64,000 nt of DNA. It comes from an uncultured Chloroflexota bacterium. Lineage in GTDB: Bacteria > Chloroflexota > Anaerolineae > Anaerolineales > Villigracilaceae. The DNA lies in assembly GCA_903914955.1 (NCBI GenBank), contig CAIWRB010000250.1, forward strand, positions 1 to 64,000. The letters are read 5' to 3'. Positions 45,093 through 54,102 of this stretch are shown in pieces; position 1 is the first letter of the stretch; each line of letters begins with the position of its first letter. The notes beneath the pieces were generated by a model. It ran no database searches, was not told where the DNA came from, and was given only the letters and a program-made list of their open reading frames with translations. The translations under genes and the position numbers were made by a program.

Positions 45093-46069
45093 AAAAACTT
45101 CGTTGGGGTTTACTGAGCACCGCACGTATTAACAAGGTATTGCTGCCGCCGCTTCGAGCATCAGAGCGAAATGAGTTGACTGCTGTCGCCAGCCGCGATA
45201 CGGTACGGGCACAGGCATACGCCAAAGAAAGGAATATTCCACGAGTATTTGGCAGTTATGAAGCCATGCTTGCTGACCCCGATATCGATGTCATTTACAA
45301 TCCACTGCCCAACAGCCTGCATGCGGAGTGGACGATCAAGGCGGCGCAGGCAGGCAAACATATTCTTTGCGAAAAGCCGCTGGCAAATACAGTTGAGGAT
45401 GTGGATGCGATGACCGAGGCCGCGAAGAAAGCAGGTGTGGTTCTCATGGAAGCGTTCATGTATCGCCATCATCCGCAAACACTTAAAGTGAAGGAACTGG
45501 TTGATAGCGGAGCGATTGGAAAACTTCAAGTCATTCACGGGGCGTTCACCTTCAAACTCGGAAATGAAGATGATGTGCGTCTCAATGCATCACTTGGAGG
45601 CGGCGGCATCTGGGATGTGGGATGTTACCCGATCAGCTACGCGCGCTTGATCGTCGGCGCTGAAGCTGTCGAAGTATTTGGCTGGCAGGTTACAGGTCAG
45701 GCAAGCGGTGTAGATGAAATGTTCGCCGGCCAGATGCGATTCCCAAATAACGTCTACGCCCAATTCGACAGCGGCCTTCGCACTCCTCGCCGATCTTACA
45801 TCGAGTTGGCGGGTGACGAAGGCACGCTCTCGATCCCGCAACCATTCCAACCTTATCAAAACGAGAAGATCATGCTGACGCGTGGCGACAAAGAAGAAGT
45901 CATTTCAATCTCCGGGGAAGACCTTTATCGCGGCGAAGTCGAGAATATGGCTGATGCAATTTTGGATGGCAAATCCACACGCATGAGTCTCGCTGACAGC
46001 CGAAATAATGTAGCGACCATCATGGCGTTACTGCGTTCTGCCAGGGAAGGCAAGCCAGTTACCGTGTAA
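45089..46069 (+). CDS. Gfo/Idh/MocA family oxidoreductase
   Basis: The 326-residue enzyme has WGLLSTARINKVLLPPL at the N-terminus, DVIYNPLPNSLHAEW, the EKP motif in ILCEKPLANTVEDVD (about 95), and MEAFMYRHHPQTLKV. These match the xylose/glucose-fructose dehydrogenase-like branch (NAD(P)-dependent D-xylose dehydrogenase). It overlaps the corrinoid gene's stop by four bases, so it is translationally coupled to the methyl-transfer pair. Confidence 0.87.
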   Translation: MKKLRWGLLSTARINKVLLPPLRASERNELTAVASRDTVRAQAYAKERNIPRVFGSYEAMLADPDIDVIYNPLPNSLHAEWTIKAAQAGKHILCEKPLANTVEDVDAMTEAAKKAGVVLMEAFMYRHHPQTLKVKELVDSGAIGKLQVIHGAFTFKLGNEDDVRLNASLGGGGIWDVGCYPISYARLIVGAEAVEVFGWQVTGQASGVDEMFAGQMRFPNNVYAQFDSGLRTPRRSYIELAGDEGTLSIPQPFQPYQNEKIMLTRGDKEEVISISGEDLYRGEVENMADAILDGKSTRMSLADSRNNVATIMALLRSAREGKPVTV

Positions 46070-46101
46070 ATTTGTAGGCATATGTTTTGGGAAGGGACAT
46101 C

Positions 46102-47208
46102 ATGAACAAACAAATAAAAAAATCGAGTTTATCCCGCCGTGATTTTTTACGCGTTGGCGGAATTGTGGCTGCGAGTCTGCTTACGAGCAGATGTCAATCT
46201 CTTAAGCTTACTCCGACGGAGAGCATGCCGCTTAGCATATCAAAAGCCTCGGTGGCGATCGGTAAAGTGCGGACCTATGACCGTGCCGCCATCGAAAGTC
46301 AGATACAAACACTGATAGATCAACTAGGCGGATTGGGAGATGTGGTTAAACCTGGGAACAGCGTTGCCATCAAACCCAATCTGACTGGGGGAGTATCTTC
46401 AGGATTGCTCAACGGCATTCCCGCTGAAGAGAGTTACGTCACTCACCCAGAGGTGGTGCGCGCATTGGTCAAGCAAGTACAAGCGGCAGGCGCGAAAGAA
46501 GTATTCATCGTTGAGGCGGTCTATGAATGGGAATCCTATTCCATGTGGGGCTATGAGGAGATTGCCAAAGACCTTGGTGTGACATTGATCGACTTGAACG
46601 GCAGCAAGCCTTATTCCGATTTCGCGGAGATATCCGTCGGAGCCAACAGCCACATCTACAAGACTTTTACAGTGAACCAAATTTTGAAAGATGTAGATGT
46701 CTTCATGTCGGTCTCCAAGATGAAGAACCACGATCTTGCGGGCATAACACATACCATGAAAAATCTGTACGGTCTTGTGCCCTACCGCCTCTATCGTTTG
46801 AACGACCAGGATAAGTACCGCTCCGAATTCCACGGCACTGGAACCGAAACCCGGGCGCGTCTGCCGCGCATCATTGTTGATATCAACCGTGCGCGCCCCA
46901 TCAACTTCAGTTTGATCGATGGGATCAAGACCACGCAAGGCGGCGAGGGTCCGTGGATCAAATCCCTCGCCCCGATCGAACCGGGAATTTTGATCGCTGG
47001 AAAGAATCCAGTCGCAACGGACTCTGTCGCTACTGCTGTCATGGGACATGACCCAACAGGTGATTATCCCAACTCCCCTTTTGTGCGCGCCGACAATCAC
47101 ATCAAGCTTGCCGCGCAAGCCGGGCTGGGAACCAATCGATTGGAAGAAATTGAAGTGCTTGGATCGCAGATCAGTGAAGTTAAAACCCAATTCGTTCCAG
47201 CGCCCTAA
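46102..47208 (+). CDS. Tat-exported DUF362 protein
   Basis: From the ATG at 46102 (AAGGGAC site before it) the 368-residue product begins with a twin-arginine signal (LSRRDFLRVGG, residues 10-20) and hydrophobic segment. The DUF362 core follows: VAIKPNLTGG, SVSKMKNHDLAGITHTMKNLYG (about residues 195-215), and GKNPVATDSVATAVMGHDP. Only one cysteine (residue 31) is present, so the ferredoxin-type clusters of some DUF362 proteins are absent. Its biochemical role is not known. It should act outside the membrane. Confidence 0.82.
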   Translation: MNKQIKKSSLSRRDFLRVGGIVAASLLTSRCQSLKLTPTESMPLSISKASVAIGKVRTYDRAAIESQIQTLIDQLGGLGDVVKPGNSVAIKPNLTGGVSSGLLNGIPAEESYVTHPEVVRALVKQVQAAGAKEVFIVEAVYEWESYSMWGYEEIAKDLGVTLIDLNGSKPYSDFAEISVGANSHIYKTFTVNQILKDVDVFMSVSKMKNHDLAGITHTMKNLYGLVPYRLYRLNDQDKYRSEFHGTGTETRARLPRIIVDINRARPINFSLIDGIKTTQGGEGPWIKSLAPIEPGILIAGKNPVATDSVATAVMGHDPTGDYPNSPFVRADNHIKLAAQAGLGTNRLEEIEVLGSQISEVKTQFVPAP

Positions 47209-47258
47209 TTTTTGGGGATCAGAGCATATTGGGAATATCCTTTCTTTATGGAGATCCT

Positions 47259-48512
47259 ATGAGCAACCCATTCACTCTTGGCGTTAATTACTGGCCGCGC
47301 CGAAAAGCCATGTATTGGTGGAGCAATTTTGATGCGGGCGAAGTGCGCGAAGAATTCAATATCATTAAAGAGATTGGCTTGAATGTCGTCCGCTTATTTT
47401 TATTATGGGATGATTTCCAACCCGAGCCTGATTCGGTGAATAAGGACGCGCTTACCAATTTGCTAAAGGTCGCGGACATCGCTGCCGAAAACGGACTCGG
47501 TCTCGACGTCACCTTCTTCACCGGTCACATGAGCGGACCGAATTGGAGTCCGCGCTGGTTGCTGGGCGGGGATTTGCCTCCGCAGGCGCACAGACATTGG
47601 CTGCATGATGTTGTCAGCAATGGAAAAATAACCGACAAAGGTTACCGCAACATGTTCCACGATGAGATAGCGTTAAAGGCAACCCGTTTGCTTTTGAAAA
47701 CAGTTATCAGCGCGCTCAAAGATCATCCCTCCATTTGGATGTGGAATCTCGGCAACGAACCCGATCTATTTGCATGGCCCAATACTTCTGAGGATGGCGC
47801 TGCTTGGGTAAAGGAAATGGTCGGGTTGATCAAATACATTGACCCGCATCATCCCGTCACCATAGGCTTGCACGGCGACGGTTTGCATCGCGACAACGGT
47901 CTGCGAATTGACAAAGTGTACGCGCACACAGATGTGGCGGTGATGCATTCCTATCCCATGTACACAACCTGGGCGCGTAAACCGCTTGACCCTGACTTCG
48001 TCCCGTTCACCTGCGCCCTGACATCTGCGCTGTGCGGCAAGCCCGTGCTGATGGAAGAGTTCGGCGGCTGTACCGCGCTTCCGAATGAAGCCACCTACAC
48101 CATGAAATGGATCGAAACGAACGGACGTGAACATGAACAATTCATGGCCAGCGAAGAAGACTTCGCAGAATTCTTGAGCCTGACGATTCCCAAATTACAA
48201 GACAGCGGCGCGACAGGCGCGATGCTCTGGTGCTTTGCCGATTACGTTCCCGAATTATGGAATTCACCTCCATGCCAGAACGCCCGTCATGAACGCTTCT
48301 TTGGGATGGTGCGGCCAGACGGCTCGCTCAAACCTCATGCAAAAGTAATTCAGGAATTTGCGAAGACAAAACCGCAGGTGAAACCAATCCCTGATTACGC
48401 AAAGATGATCGTCAATCCCGATGAGTTTTATAAAGAACCGCTGAGACATCTGGTGGATTTGTATAAAAACTATCTGACAGGTGTTGAAAAAGAAGAAGCA
48501 TTTGCCAAATAA
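47259..48512 (+). CDS. GH5-like clan A glycoside hydrolase
   Basis: The 417-residue protein is a (beta/alpha)8 glycosidase, similar to the GH5/COG3934 endo-beta-mannanase group: LGVNYWPRRKAMYWWSNFD, NVVRLFLLWDDFQPEPD, acid/base Glu in WMWNLGNEPDLF (about 180) and nucleophile Glu in VLMEEFGGCTALPN (about 270). No signal peptide is seen, so it likely acts on imported oligosaccharides. Substrate uncertain (mannan-, glucan- or galactoside-type). The C-terminal 60 residues show no added module. Confidence 0.8.
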   Translation: MSNPFTLGVNYWPRRKAMYWWSNFDAGEVREEFNIIKEIGLNVVRLFLLWDDFQPEPDSVNKDALTNLLKVADIAAENGLGLDVTFFTGHMSGPNWSPRWLLGGDLPPQAHRHWLHDVVSNGKITDKGYRNMFHDEIALKATRLLLKTVISALKDHPSIWMWNLGNEPDLFAWPNTSEDGAAWVKEMVGLIKYIDPHHPVTIGLHGDGLHRDNGLRIDKVYAHTDVAVMHSYPMYTTWARKPLDPDFVPFTCALTSALCGKPVLMEEFGGCTALPNEATYTMKWIETNGREHEQFMASEEDFAEFLSLTIPKLQDSGATGAMLWCFADYVPELWNSPPCQNARHERFFGMVRPDGSLKPHAKVIQEFAKTKPQVKPIPDYAKMIVNPDEFYKEPLRHLVDLYKNYLTGVEKEEAFAK

Positions 48513-48570
48513 ATCTTGAATTAATAAATTTATACATCATAAACCAATCAACACAAAAGGATAAAAAACA

Positions 48571-49935
48571 ATGCCAAAAAACACCTATAACTTCCCGAAA
48601 GAGTTTGTCTGGGGTGCTGCAACCGCGTCGTATCAGATCGAAGGTGCGTGGAATGAACACGGCAAAGGCGAATCCATTTGGGATCACTTCTCGCACACGC
48701 CGGGTAAAGTCAACAACAATGACAATGGCGATACAGCCAACGATCATTATCACCTGTGGCGTAAAGATATCAAGTTGATGAAACAACTTGGTCTTAAAGC
48801 CTATCGTTTCTCAATATCCTGGCCGCGCATTCTGCCAAAAGGACGTGGCAAGATAAATCAAAAAGGAATTAACTTCTACAGCAAACTTGTCGATGGTTTG
48901 CTGGCAGCGGGCATTACCCCTTATGCCACCCTTTATCACTGGGATCTCCCGCAAGCCTTACAGGATGAAGGCGGCTGGGAAGTACGCTCAACAGCCGAGG
49001 CTTTTAAGGAATACACCGAAGCCATCACACAGGCGCTCGGTGACCGTGTAAAGAATTGGATCACCATCAACGAACCTGCCTGCGTCGCATGGGTGTCAAA
49101 CGATATGGGTGAACATGCTCCTGGCTATCAAGATATGAAGCGCGCCATCCCCGTTAGTTTCCACGTGATGCTCGCGCACGGTTGGGCTGTACCGATCATC
49201 CGCAAGAACAGTCCAAATTCGGAAGTGGGGATTGTGCTCAATGTAGGATGGAGAATGGCCGCTTCAAACTCGACTTTTGATCTGGATGCCGTCCGAGCAG
49301 GAGACGGCAAGTGGACGCGCTGGTTTGCCGATCCGCTCTACGGACGCGGCTATCCCGCCGATGTGATCACGGATTTTGAGCAGGCCGGTTTCCTGCCTAA
49401 CGGAATGAACTTCGTAAAAGATGGCGATCTCATCGCCATTGCAGCGCCGACTAATTTCCTTGGTATCAATTATTACAACCGCGAAGTCGTCCGTTCAAAT
49501 GCCGCGGGTAATGATCCGCAAACCGTTTTTCCCAAACCAAAGTCCCCCGAAAACTGGACCGAAATGAATTGGGAAAATTACCCCGATGGCTTGGCGGGTG
49601 TGCTTGGCATGATGTACTTTAATTATCAGCCGCTCAAAATGTATGTCACCGAGAACGGAGCGAGTTATTCCACCGCCCCCGATGAAAATGGCGAAGTACA
49701 TGATACGCTTCGCTTAGATTATTATAAAACTCACCTCGCTGCGGTTCACCGCATCATGCAGGCGGGAGTGCCCATGGCTGGTTACTTCGCCTGGTCGCTC
49801 ATGGATAATTTCGAATGGGCAAAAGGGTACGACCAACGCTTCGGCATCGTGTGGGTGAATTTTGAAACCCAGGAGCGCATCCTGAAAGACAGCGCCAAAT
49901 GGTATAAAACGGCTATCAGAAGAAATGGATTTTAA
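48571..49935 (+). CDS. GH1 beta-glucosidase
   Basis: The 454-residue GH1 enzyme has FVWGAATASYQIEGAWNEHG at the N-terminus, acid/base Glu in ITINEPACVAW (about 170), nucleophile Glu in YVTENGASY (about 358) and [13 protein letters not shown] near the end. It is a paralogue of the product at 9238. No signal peptide, so it works in the cytoplasm. It ends the plus-strand operon; AAAAGGAT precedes the ATG. Confidence 0.95.
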   Translation: MPKNTYNFPKEFVWGAATASYQIEGAWNEHGKGESIWDHFSHTPGKVNNNDNGDTANDHYHLWRKDIKLMKQLGLKAYRFSISWPRILPKGRGKINQKGINFYSKLVDGLLAAGITPYATLYHWDLPQALQDEGGWEVRSTAEAFKEYTEAITQALGDRVKNWITINEPACVAWVSNDMGEHAPGYQDMKRAIPVSFHVMLAHGWAVPIIRKNSPNSEVGIVLNVGWRMAASNSTFDLDAVRAGDGKWTRWFADPLYGRGYPADVITDFEQAGFLPNGMNFVKDGDLIAIAAPTNFLGINYYNREVVRSNAAGNDPQTVFPKPKSPENWTEMNWENYPDGLAGVLGMMYFNYQPLKMYVTENGASYSTAPDENGEVHDTLRLDYYKTHLAAVHRIMQAGVPMAGYFAWSLMDNFEWAKGYDQRFGIVWVNFETQERILKDSAKWYKTAIRRNGF

Positions 49936-50074
49936 AATAAATAAGACTTACACAAGACAACATGTACAGCCACGAATTTCCCGAAAATTCGTTTAACACC
50001 ACACTCCCAAAAACACCACTGTGCAAGTGCGTGCGGATAAAAGATCAACAAGACAAAAAATCGGAAACCTCTCC

Positions 50075-51955
50075 TCACGGCCTCCACGAGGGAGCATACC
50101 AATCATATTCAGTGGATAAACCTGGCGCTTCCAATATCTTCTTTCGCATTGAGGAAAGATTGATCAAAAACAAATGACCACCGGTTGGAGATGTAGTTTC
50201 CTCCACAAGCAGATACTCTCCATTCGGTGAGAAAATCAGGCGTCCCACGGTTACACCTTTATAGATAAGAGAAATATTTTTCCCATTGCGGCTCACAACA
50301 AATACTTCTGCGAGAGGCTCACCATTGGAAAAACTGCTGTAATAATTAAATGCGATAAATTTACTGTCGGGCGACCAGACGAGCGGATATAAACTTCCAC
50401 CTGTAAAGGTGGCCAGCGTTACAGCATTCGCACCGTCAGGCTCCATCACCTTCAACAAATGAATTTGACTGGAGTAATCATAGTCATCATACGCGAGCAA
50501 ACTCGCATCAGGTGAAGCAACAAATGGGGATTTCGTTAACAACGTTTCGAACATCGGGCGCGCCTGTCCACTGGCGGCGCGTACTAAATAAATGGAACCT
50601 TCATGGCCAGGCAACGCCGACCTCATGATCACATTTTCCGTATACCAGCCATCCATTATATAAGGACGCCCTTCCAGGGGAATGCTTGCTGATATGCTTT
50701 TCAACTCCGTACCGTTCGGATGAACCACATACACATCTTCCCCACCCAGCCCATCCTGTGTACGAAACGCGATCCATTGACCATCACGCGACCAAAATGG
50801 CGGGTCAATATAAGGGAACTCCGCGAGTGAAGTCCATGTTTTTGTAGAAGCATCGAACAGCCATAATTTTGTCGGCGTGCCGTTTGACCTATCTGAATAA
50901 GCAAATGCGGCATATTTTCCATCAGGCGACCAGCTCAATGCGCTGATCGTAAAGTTAAAAGCAAACGGAACTTCGATCTTTTCCAAAGGCGGGCATTTCG
51001 CGCCGTCAACCACACACATACCCGACACGCGCACCAATTGAATGGATTGACCCGCTTGCCCTTGCCGCGGCTGTAAAAAGAAATACAACTCCCCCGCTTC
51101 CTGTACGGTCATTGGGCTGGATTCTGTTACAACAGGCACTCCCCCAACTGGAACAGACGTCAACTCCTGCGACAGATCAACCGGTGCAGCAAATAAAGAT
51201 GGGGCAAGAGTCTGATCATAGCTGATCTGATTTACCACTCGCTCCCCCTGCAAGGTACCATTTCCATCTTTTCCAAATTCCTGTAATTTCAAGATGACTG
51301 CCGTTCTTGTATCAAGCCACATCCTCCATGAAAGGAAAGAATTCGCGCTGAACATCCACTCAACAACCAGAGTTTCGCGCCCGGCGATAGAAGCCATTTC
51401 CACAGGTTTGAAAATTCCCTTGTTTTGAGCATAATCAGAAGGGAAGGCAAGCTGGGAAAGTGGCGTGCCGATCTGCGCCCAAATGGGATTTGGATAAGCC
51501 TCTCCTTCAACAACTGGCGGAATATATTGACCAACACGCGCGAAATCAGGATATAAAAAAGTTTCCACCTGCCCCGAATTGTTGTTTGTATAAATATTTA
51601 TGCTGTCGCTGATCTTCGATAATTTTTCGGTACTATTGGTCACGCCGGTCAAATCAATTTTAAATCTGCTGTTGAGAGGGTCGAGCAACACCTGTTCCGA
51701 ATATATTTGTATTGTGCCGTCAGATGAATACGAGGTAATATCCCCGTTCATTTGGATGCTCTGCCATCTGGCCGCGCTCTCAAGCATGGCGAGCTGGATC
51801 TGCCCGGAGGTGGAATCAACTGTCAGATTTAATGGAGCAAGACCGGATGCGGTATTGATCGGTGTTATTGAATCAAAATATGAAGCAGGAGTTGGAGCTG
51901 CCAGCGGGGCACAAGCAGTCATAAAAATCAATGTCAGGATCAAAAAATTTTTCAT
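50075..51955 (-). CDS. Beta-propeller (TolB/PD40-like) lipoprotein
   Basis: From the ATG at 51955 (GAGGAG before it) the product has 626 residues with a Sec/lipoprotein signal and lipobox MTAC, Cys15. An N-terminal domain of about 250 residues (LTVDSTSGQIQLAMLESAAR, EYSEQ-type strands) resembles outer-surface lipid- or ligand-binding beta domains, without a firm family. The C-terminal half has PD40 repeats (SWSPDGKYAAFAYSD, FWSRDGQWIAFRTQ, VWSPDSKFIAFNYYS, IFSPNGEYLLVEE) forming a propeller. It is probably surface exposed; function unknown. Confidence 0.8.
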   Translation of the reverse strand: MKNFLILTLIFMTACAPLAAPTPASYFDSITPINTASGLAPLNLTVDSTSGQIQLAMLESAARWQSIQMNGDITSYSSDGTIQIYSEQVLLDPLNSRFKIDLTGVTNSTEKLSKISDSINIYTNNNSGQVETFLYPDFARVGQYIPPVVEGEAYPNPIWAQIGTPLSQLAFPSDYAQNKGIFKPVEMASIAGRETLVVEWMFSANSFLSWRMWLDTRTAVILKLQEFGKDGNGTLQGERVVNQISYDQTLAPSLFAAPVDLSQELTSVPVGGVPVVTESSPMTVQEAGELYFFLQPRQGQAGQSIQLVRVSGMCVVDGAKCPPLEKIEVPFAFNFTISALSWSPDGKYAAFAYSDRSNGTPTKLWLFDASTKTWTSLAEFPYIDPPFWSRDGQWIAFRTQDGLGGEDVYVVHPNGTELKSISASIPLEGRPYIMDGWYTENVIMRSALPGHEGSIYLVRAASGQARPMFETLLTKSPFVASPDASLLAYDDYDYSSQIHLLKVMEPDGANAVTLATFTGGSLYPLVWSPDSKFIAFNYYSSFSNGEPLAEVFVVSRNGKNISLIYKGVTVGRLIFSPNGEYLLVEETTSPTGGHLFLINLSSMRKKILEAPGLSTEYDWYAPSWRP

Positions 51956-52012
51956 AGAATCTCCTCGCTTGGATAGAATCAGCAAACCGATTTACAGACG
52001 ATCGCGTAAATT

Positions 52013-52048
52013 AACAGTTCCTGTTGTCAAAAGACAACAGGAACTGTT
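52013..52048. terminator. Perfect 16-bp stem-loop, probable terminator
   Basis: Arms AACAGTTCCTGTTGTC (52013-52028) and its exact complement (52033-52048) enclose an AAAA loop. On the plus strand TTTTAATTTT follows directly; on the minus strand the tail is only mildly T-rich. It lies between the stop of the NBR1/DUF11 gene (52163) and the start of the next lipoprotein gene, so it probably ends that minus-strand transcript and may work in both directions. Confidence 0.7.
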
Positions 52049-52162
52049 TTTAATTTTCTAAATTAAAACTGAAGTAATTTGCGCTTTTGTTGCCAGCGTT
52101 CAAACAGCGCCAATTCAGCAACAACCAACCTGATGTTGGATCGTTGTGCCGAGCGGATGGAA

Positions 52163-53869
52163 TCACTGTTTATTAATCGTGGTGCTCTTTGACGGAGTCG
52201 GCCCTACGCCGCCGCCCGAGGCAGTTGCCAGGTTCGTCACAGAAACAGCAGTCATGTCACCTGCGGTAATAGTGTAAGGAGCAGTACAGGATACCGTAGC
52301 ACTTGGAGCCAGAGTGAGGGTCGCAATTCCGCAGTTGATTGGAGTGGCGCCAATAAGTCCATCCGTCACGGTGAACTGAGCCGGGCCCAGAGCTACATTG
52401 CCAGTGTTCGTAATGATATAGGAAAAAGTGATTATATTACCGGCCGCGCTATAGGTGGTTGGAGTGGCCGAGGTTGCCAGTGTCAGTGCTTTTACGGCTT
52501 TATTGATCGTGAAACTCTTGGCCGCAGAGGATCCCACTCCACCGCCCGAGGCGGTTGCGGTATTCGTTACGGAAGCAGCTGTCAGATTTGCCGCGGTGAT
52601 CTTGTAAGGAACGGCATTGCAGGAAACTTCCGCGTTTGGAGCCAGGCTTGTGCCGGCTGCGCCGCAGTTGAATGCCGCACCAAAGAGATTGTCGGTTATG
52701 GTGAACTGAGTCGGTCCCAGAGTTGTCGTGCCAGTGTTTTTAATTACGTATGAATACGTGATCACCTGGTCAACTGTGTCATAGACAACCGGGTTGGCCA
52801 GGGTGGTTACTGTTAGTGGAGTGGGAGTGCCTGAAACATTAATCTTCACCCAGAATGACTTATTGCAACCAAGTGTTTTGTTGCCAAATGGGGCAAGGGC
52901 AAAATCGACACTCTTATCGTTTTTAAATTTCCAATAGCCGGTGTAGACGCCCGCAGTGCTGGGCGCGGTGAGGTTAACGGCAATATCTACGACTGCGTTT
53001 GGGGCAACAGATAATGGCAAGGCTGCTGTATTTGGTCCACTCATCTGATTACTATCTGATTTCGTCGAGTCAAAAACAAGTTGATAGGCAGTTGTCCATG
53101 TAGTAGTGCCGATATTCCGAAGCTGCCAATGCTTGGTAAAGGTTTCTCCAGGTTTAAAAGTTGCGCCATCCTTAACGAGAAGGTCGCTTTCAAACTTCGC
53201 ATAATCTGTACAGCTCGTAGATGGTGCTGGAGTTGAAGTCACTCCACTACCGGATCTGGTGATGCGTGGACTACCCCATAAAGCGCGGTCACCTGCAGCA
53301 GAACTATCATATGCAGAAACGTACAGGATAAATTTTACGTTTTTTCCGGCAAGTGAATTAAGACTGATGTTAACAGGGTAAGTATTGCCTTCATATTTTT
53401 CACGAAAGGGTGGTTCTTTCCATAGGGTTTTTACATCAGTCGAGCCATCAATTTGATATTGAAGGCGATATGCAACATAGCAAGTCGTTGCGCCAGTTTG
53501 GCATCCAATCCGGGATTGGAAACTGTCTCCAGATTGAACCAGGAACGGAGGGTAAATCGCCTGGATGTAGCCGTTGGCCGCATTGTTCGGTACAAATAAT
53601 AAACCAGCTCCATAATCTTTTCCATCTTCAAATATGGGCTTGTCAAATTTGAGCGCAAAACCGCTGGCATTCCCTTCCGTGCCGGGGAAAGTTATCGCAC
53701 CTGCGCCGCTGGACCATATAACACCGCTGACGCCGGTATCTGCGGCATGCGCGACGAAATCATAGCCGATTGTTTCAGCCGCATACCCAATAGTAACTCC
53801 TATTGGCATAAACGATAGAATTAAAACAAGTAAAAGAATTTTTGAAGCCAATTTCATACGAAGTCGCAT
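52163..53869 (-). CDS. Secreted protein: beta-sandwich module, NBR1-type Ig domain, two DUF11 repeats
   Basis: From the ATG at 53869 (AGGAGGATC before it) the product has 568 residues with a Sec signal (1-31). Residues 35-205 form an unnamed beta-sandwich-like module (IWSSGAGAITFPGTEGNASG, CYVAYRLQYQI, KFILYVSAYD, GDRALW) that also occurs twice in the product at 54103. Residues 220-346 are an NBR1-type Ig domain (LVKDGATFKPGETFTKHWQL, RNIGTTTW, GYWKF). Then two DUF11-type repeats (about 350-460 and 465-568: ITYSYVIKNTGTTTLGPTQF and a near copy). It ends at the repeat boundary. Probably a cell-surface adhesin or envelope protein. Confidence 0.78.
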   Translation of the reverse strand: MRLRMKLASKILLLVLILSFMPIGVTIGYAAETIGYDFVAHAADTGVSGVIWSSGAGAITFPGTEGNASGFALKFDKPIFEDGKDYGAGLLFVPNNAANGYIQAIYPPFLVQSGDSFQSRIGCQTGATTCYVAYRLQYQIDGSTDVKTLWKEPPFREKYEGNTYPVNISLNSLAGKNVKFILYVSAYDSSAAGDRALWGSPRITRSGSGVTSTPAPSTSCTDYAKFESDLLVKDGATFKPGETFTKHWQLRNIGTTTWTTAYQLVFDSTKSDSNQMSGPNTAALPLSVAPNAVVDIAVNLTAPSTAGVYTGYWKFKNDKSVDFALAPFGNKTLGCNKSFWVKINVSGTPTPLTVTTLANPVVYDTVDQVITYSYVIKNTGTTTLGPTQFTITDNLFGAAFNCGAAGTSLAPNAEVSCNAVPYKITAANLTAASVTNTATASGGGVGSSAAKSFTINKAVKALTLATSATPTTYSAAGNIITFSYIITNTGNVALGPAQFTVTDGLIGATPINCGIATLTLAPSATVSCTAPYTITAGDMTAVSVTNLATASGGGVGPTPSKSTTINKQ

Positions 53870-53948
53870 AAGATCCTCCTTAAACAGTAATAAAAAATAT
53901 GACGTCATTGAACTTAAAAAATCCGTCCAATGAGAATTCGATAACGCA

Positions 53949-53978
53949 AGTATATCCTCATATAAAATAAAAATCCAA
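53949..53978 (-). promoter_or_regulatory. Probable promoter of the NBR1/DUF11 gene
   Basis: On the minus strand TTGGAT (53978-53973) and TATACT (53954-53949) are 18 bases apart, about 80 bases upstream of the start codon. The -35 box matches consensus at four of six positions. Confidence 0.4.
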
Positions 53979-54050
53979 CCCTTGATGAGAATTACTGGGA
54001 TATCCAGGAAGACGCCGGTATCAAGATTTTTTTCGAGATTCCAGGCATAA

Positions 54051-54085
54051 TAAAAAAATTCCCGTTACCTTTCGGCAGCGGGAAT
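54051..54085 (-). terminator. Rho-independent terminator of the NBR1-domain gene
   Basis: On the minus strand the stem ATTCCCG ... CGGGAAT (54085-54079 and 54064-54058), with further pairing across CTGCCGAAAGGTAA, is followed by a run of seven Ts. It starts 18 bases after the stop of the gene at 54103. Confidence 0.85.
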
Positions 54086-54102
54086 AAATTTCAACTTTTT
54101 TA

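Noticed and set aside
46399..47190. 263-codon open frame on the minus strand opposite the DUF362 gene
   Set aside because: It mirrors the codon bias of the DUF362 gene, has no ribosome site or recognisable domain, and the plus-strand gene has clear family motifs.
49973..49991. CGAATTT...AAATTCG hairpin after the GH1 gene as terminator
   Set aside because: Short, AT-rich stem with no T-run after it; too weak to call.
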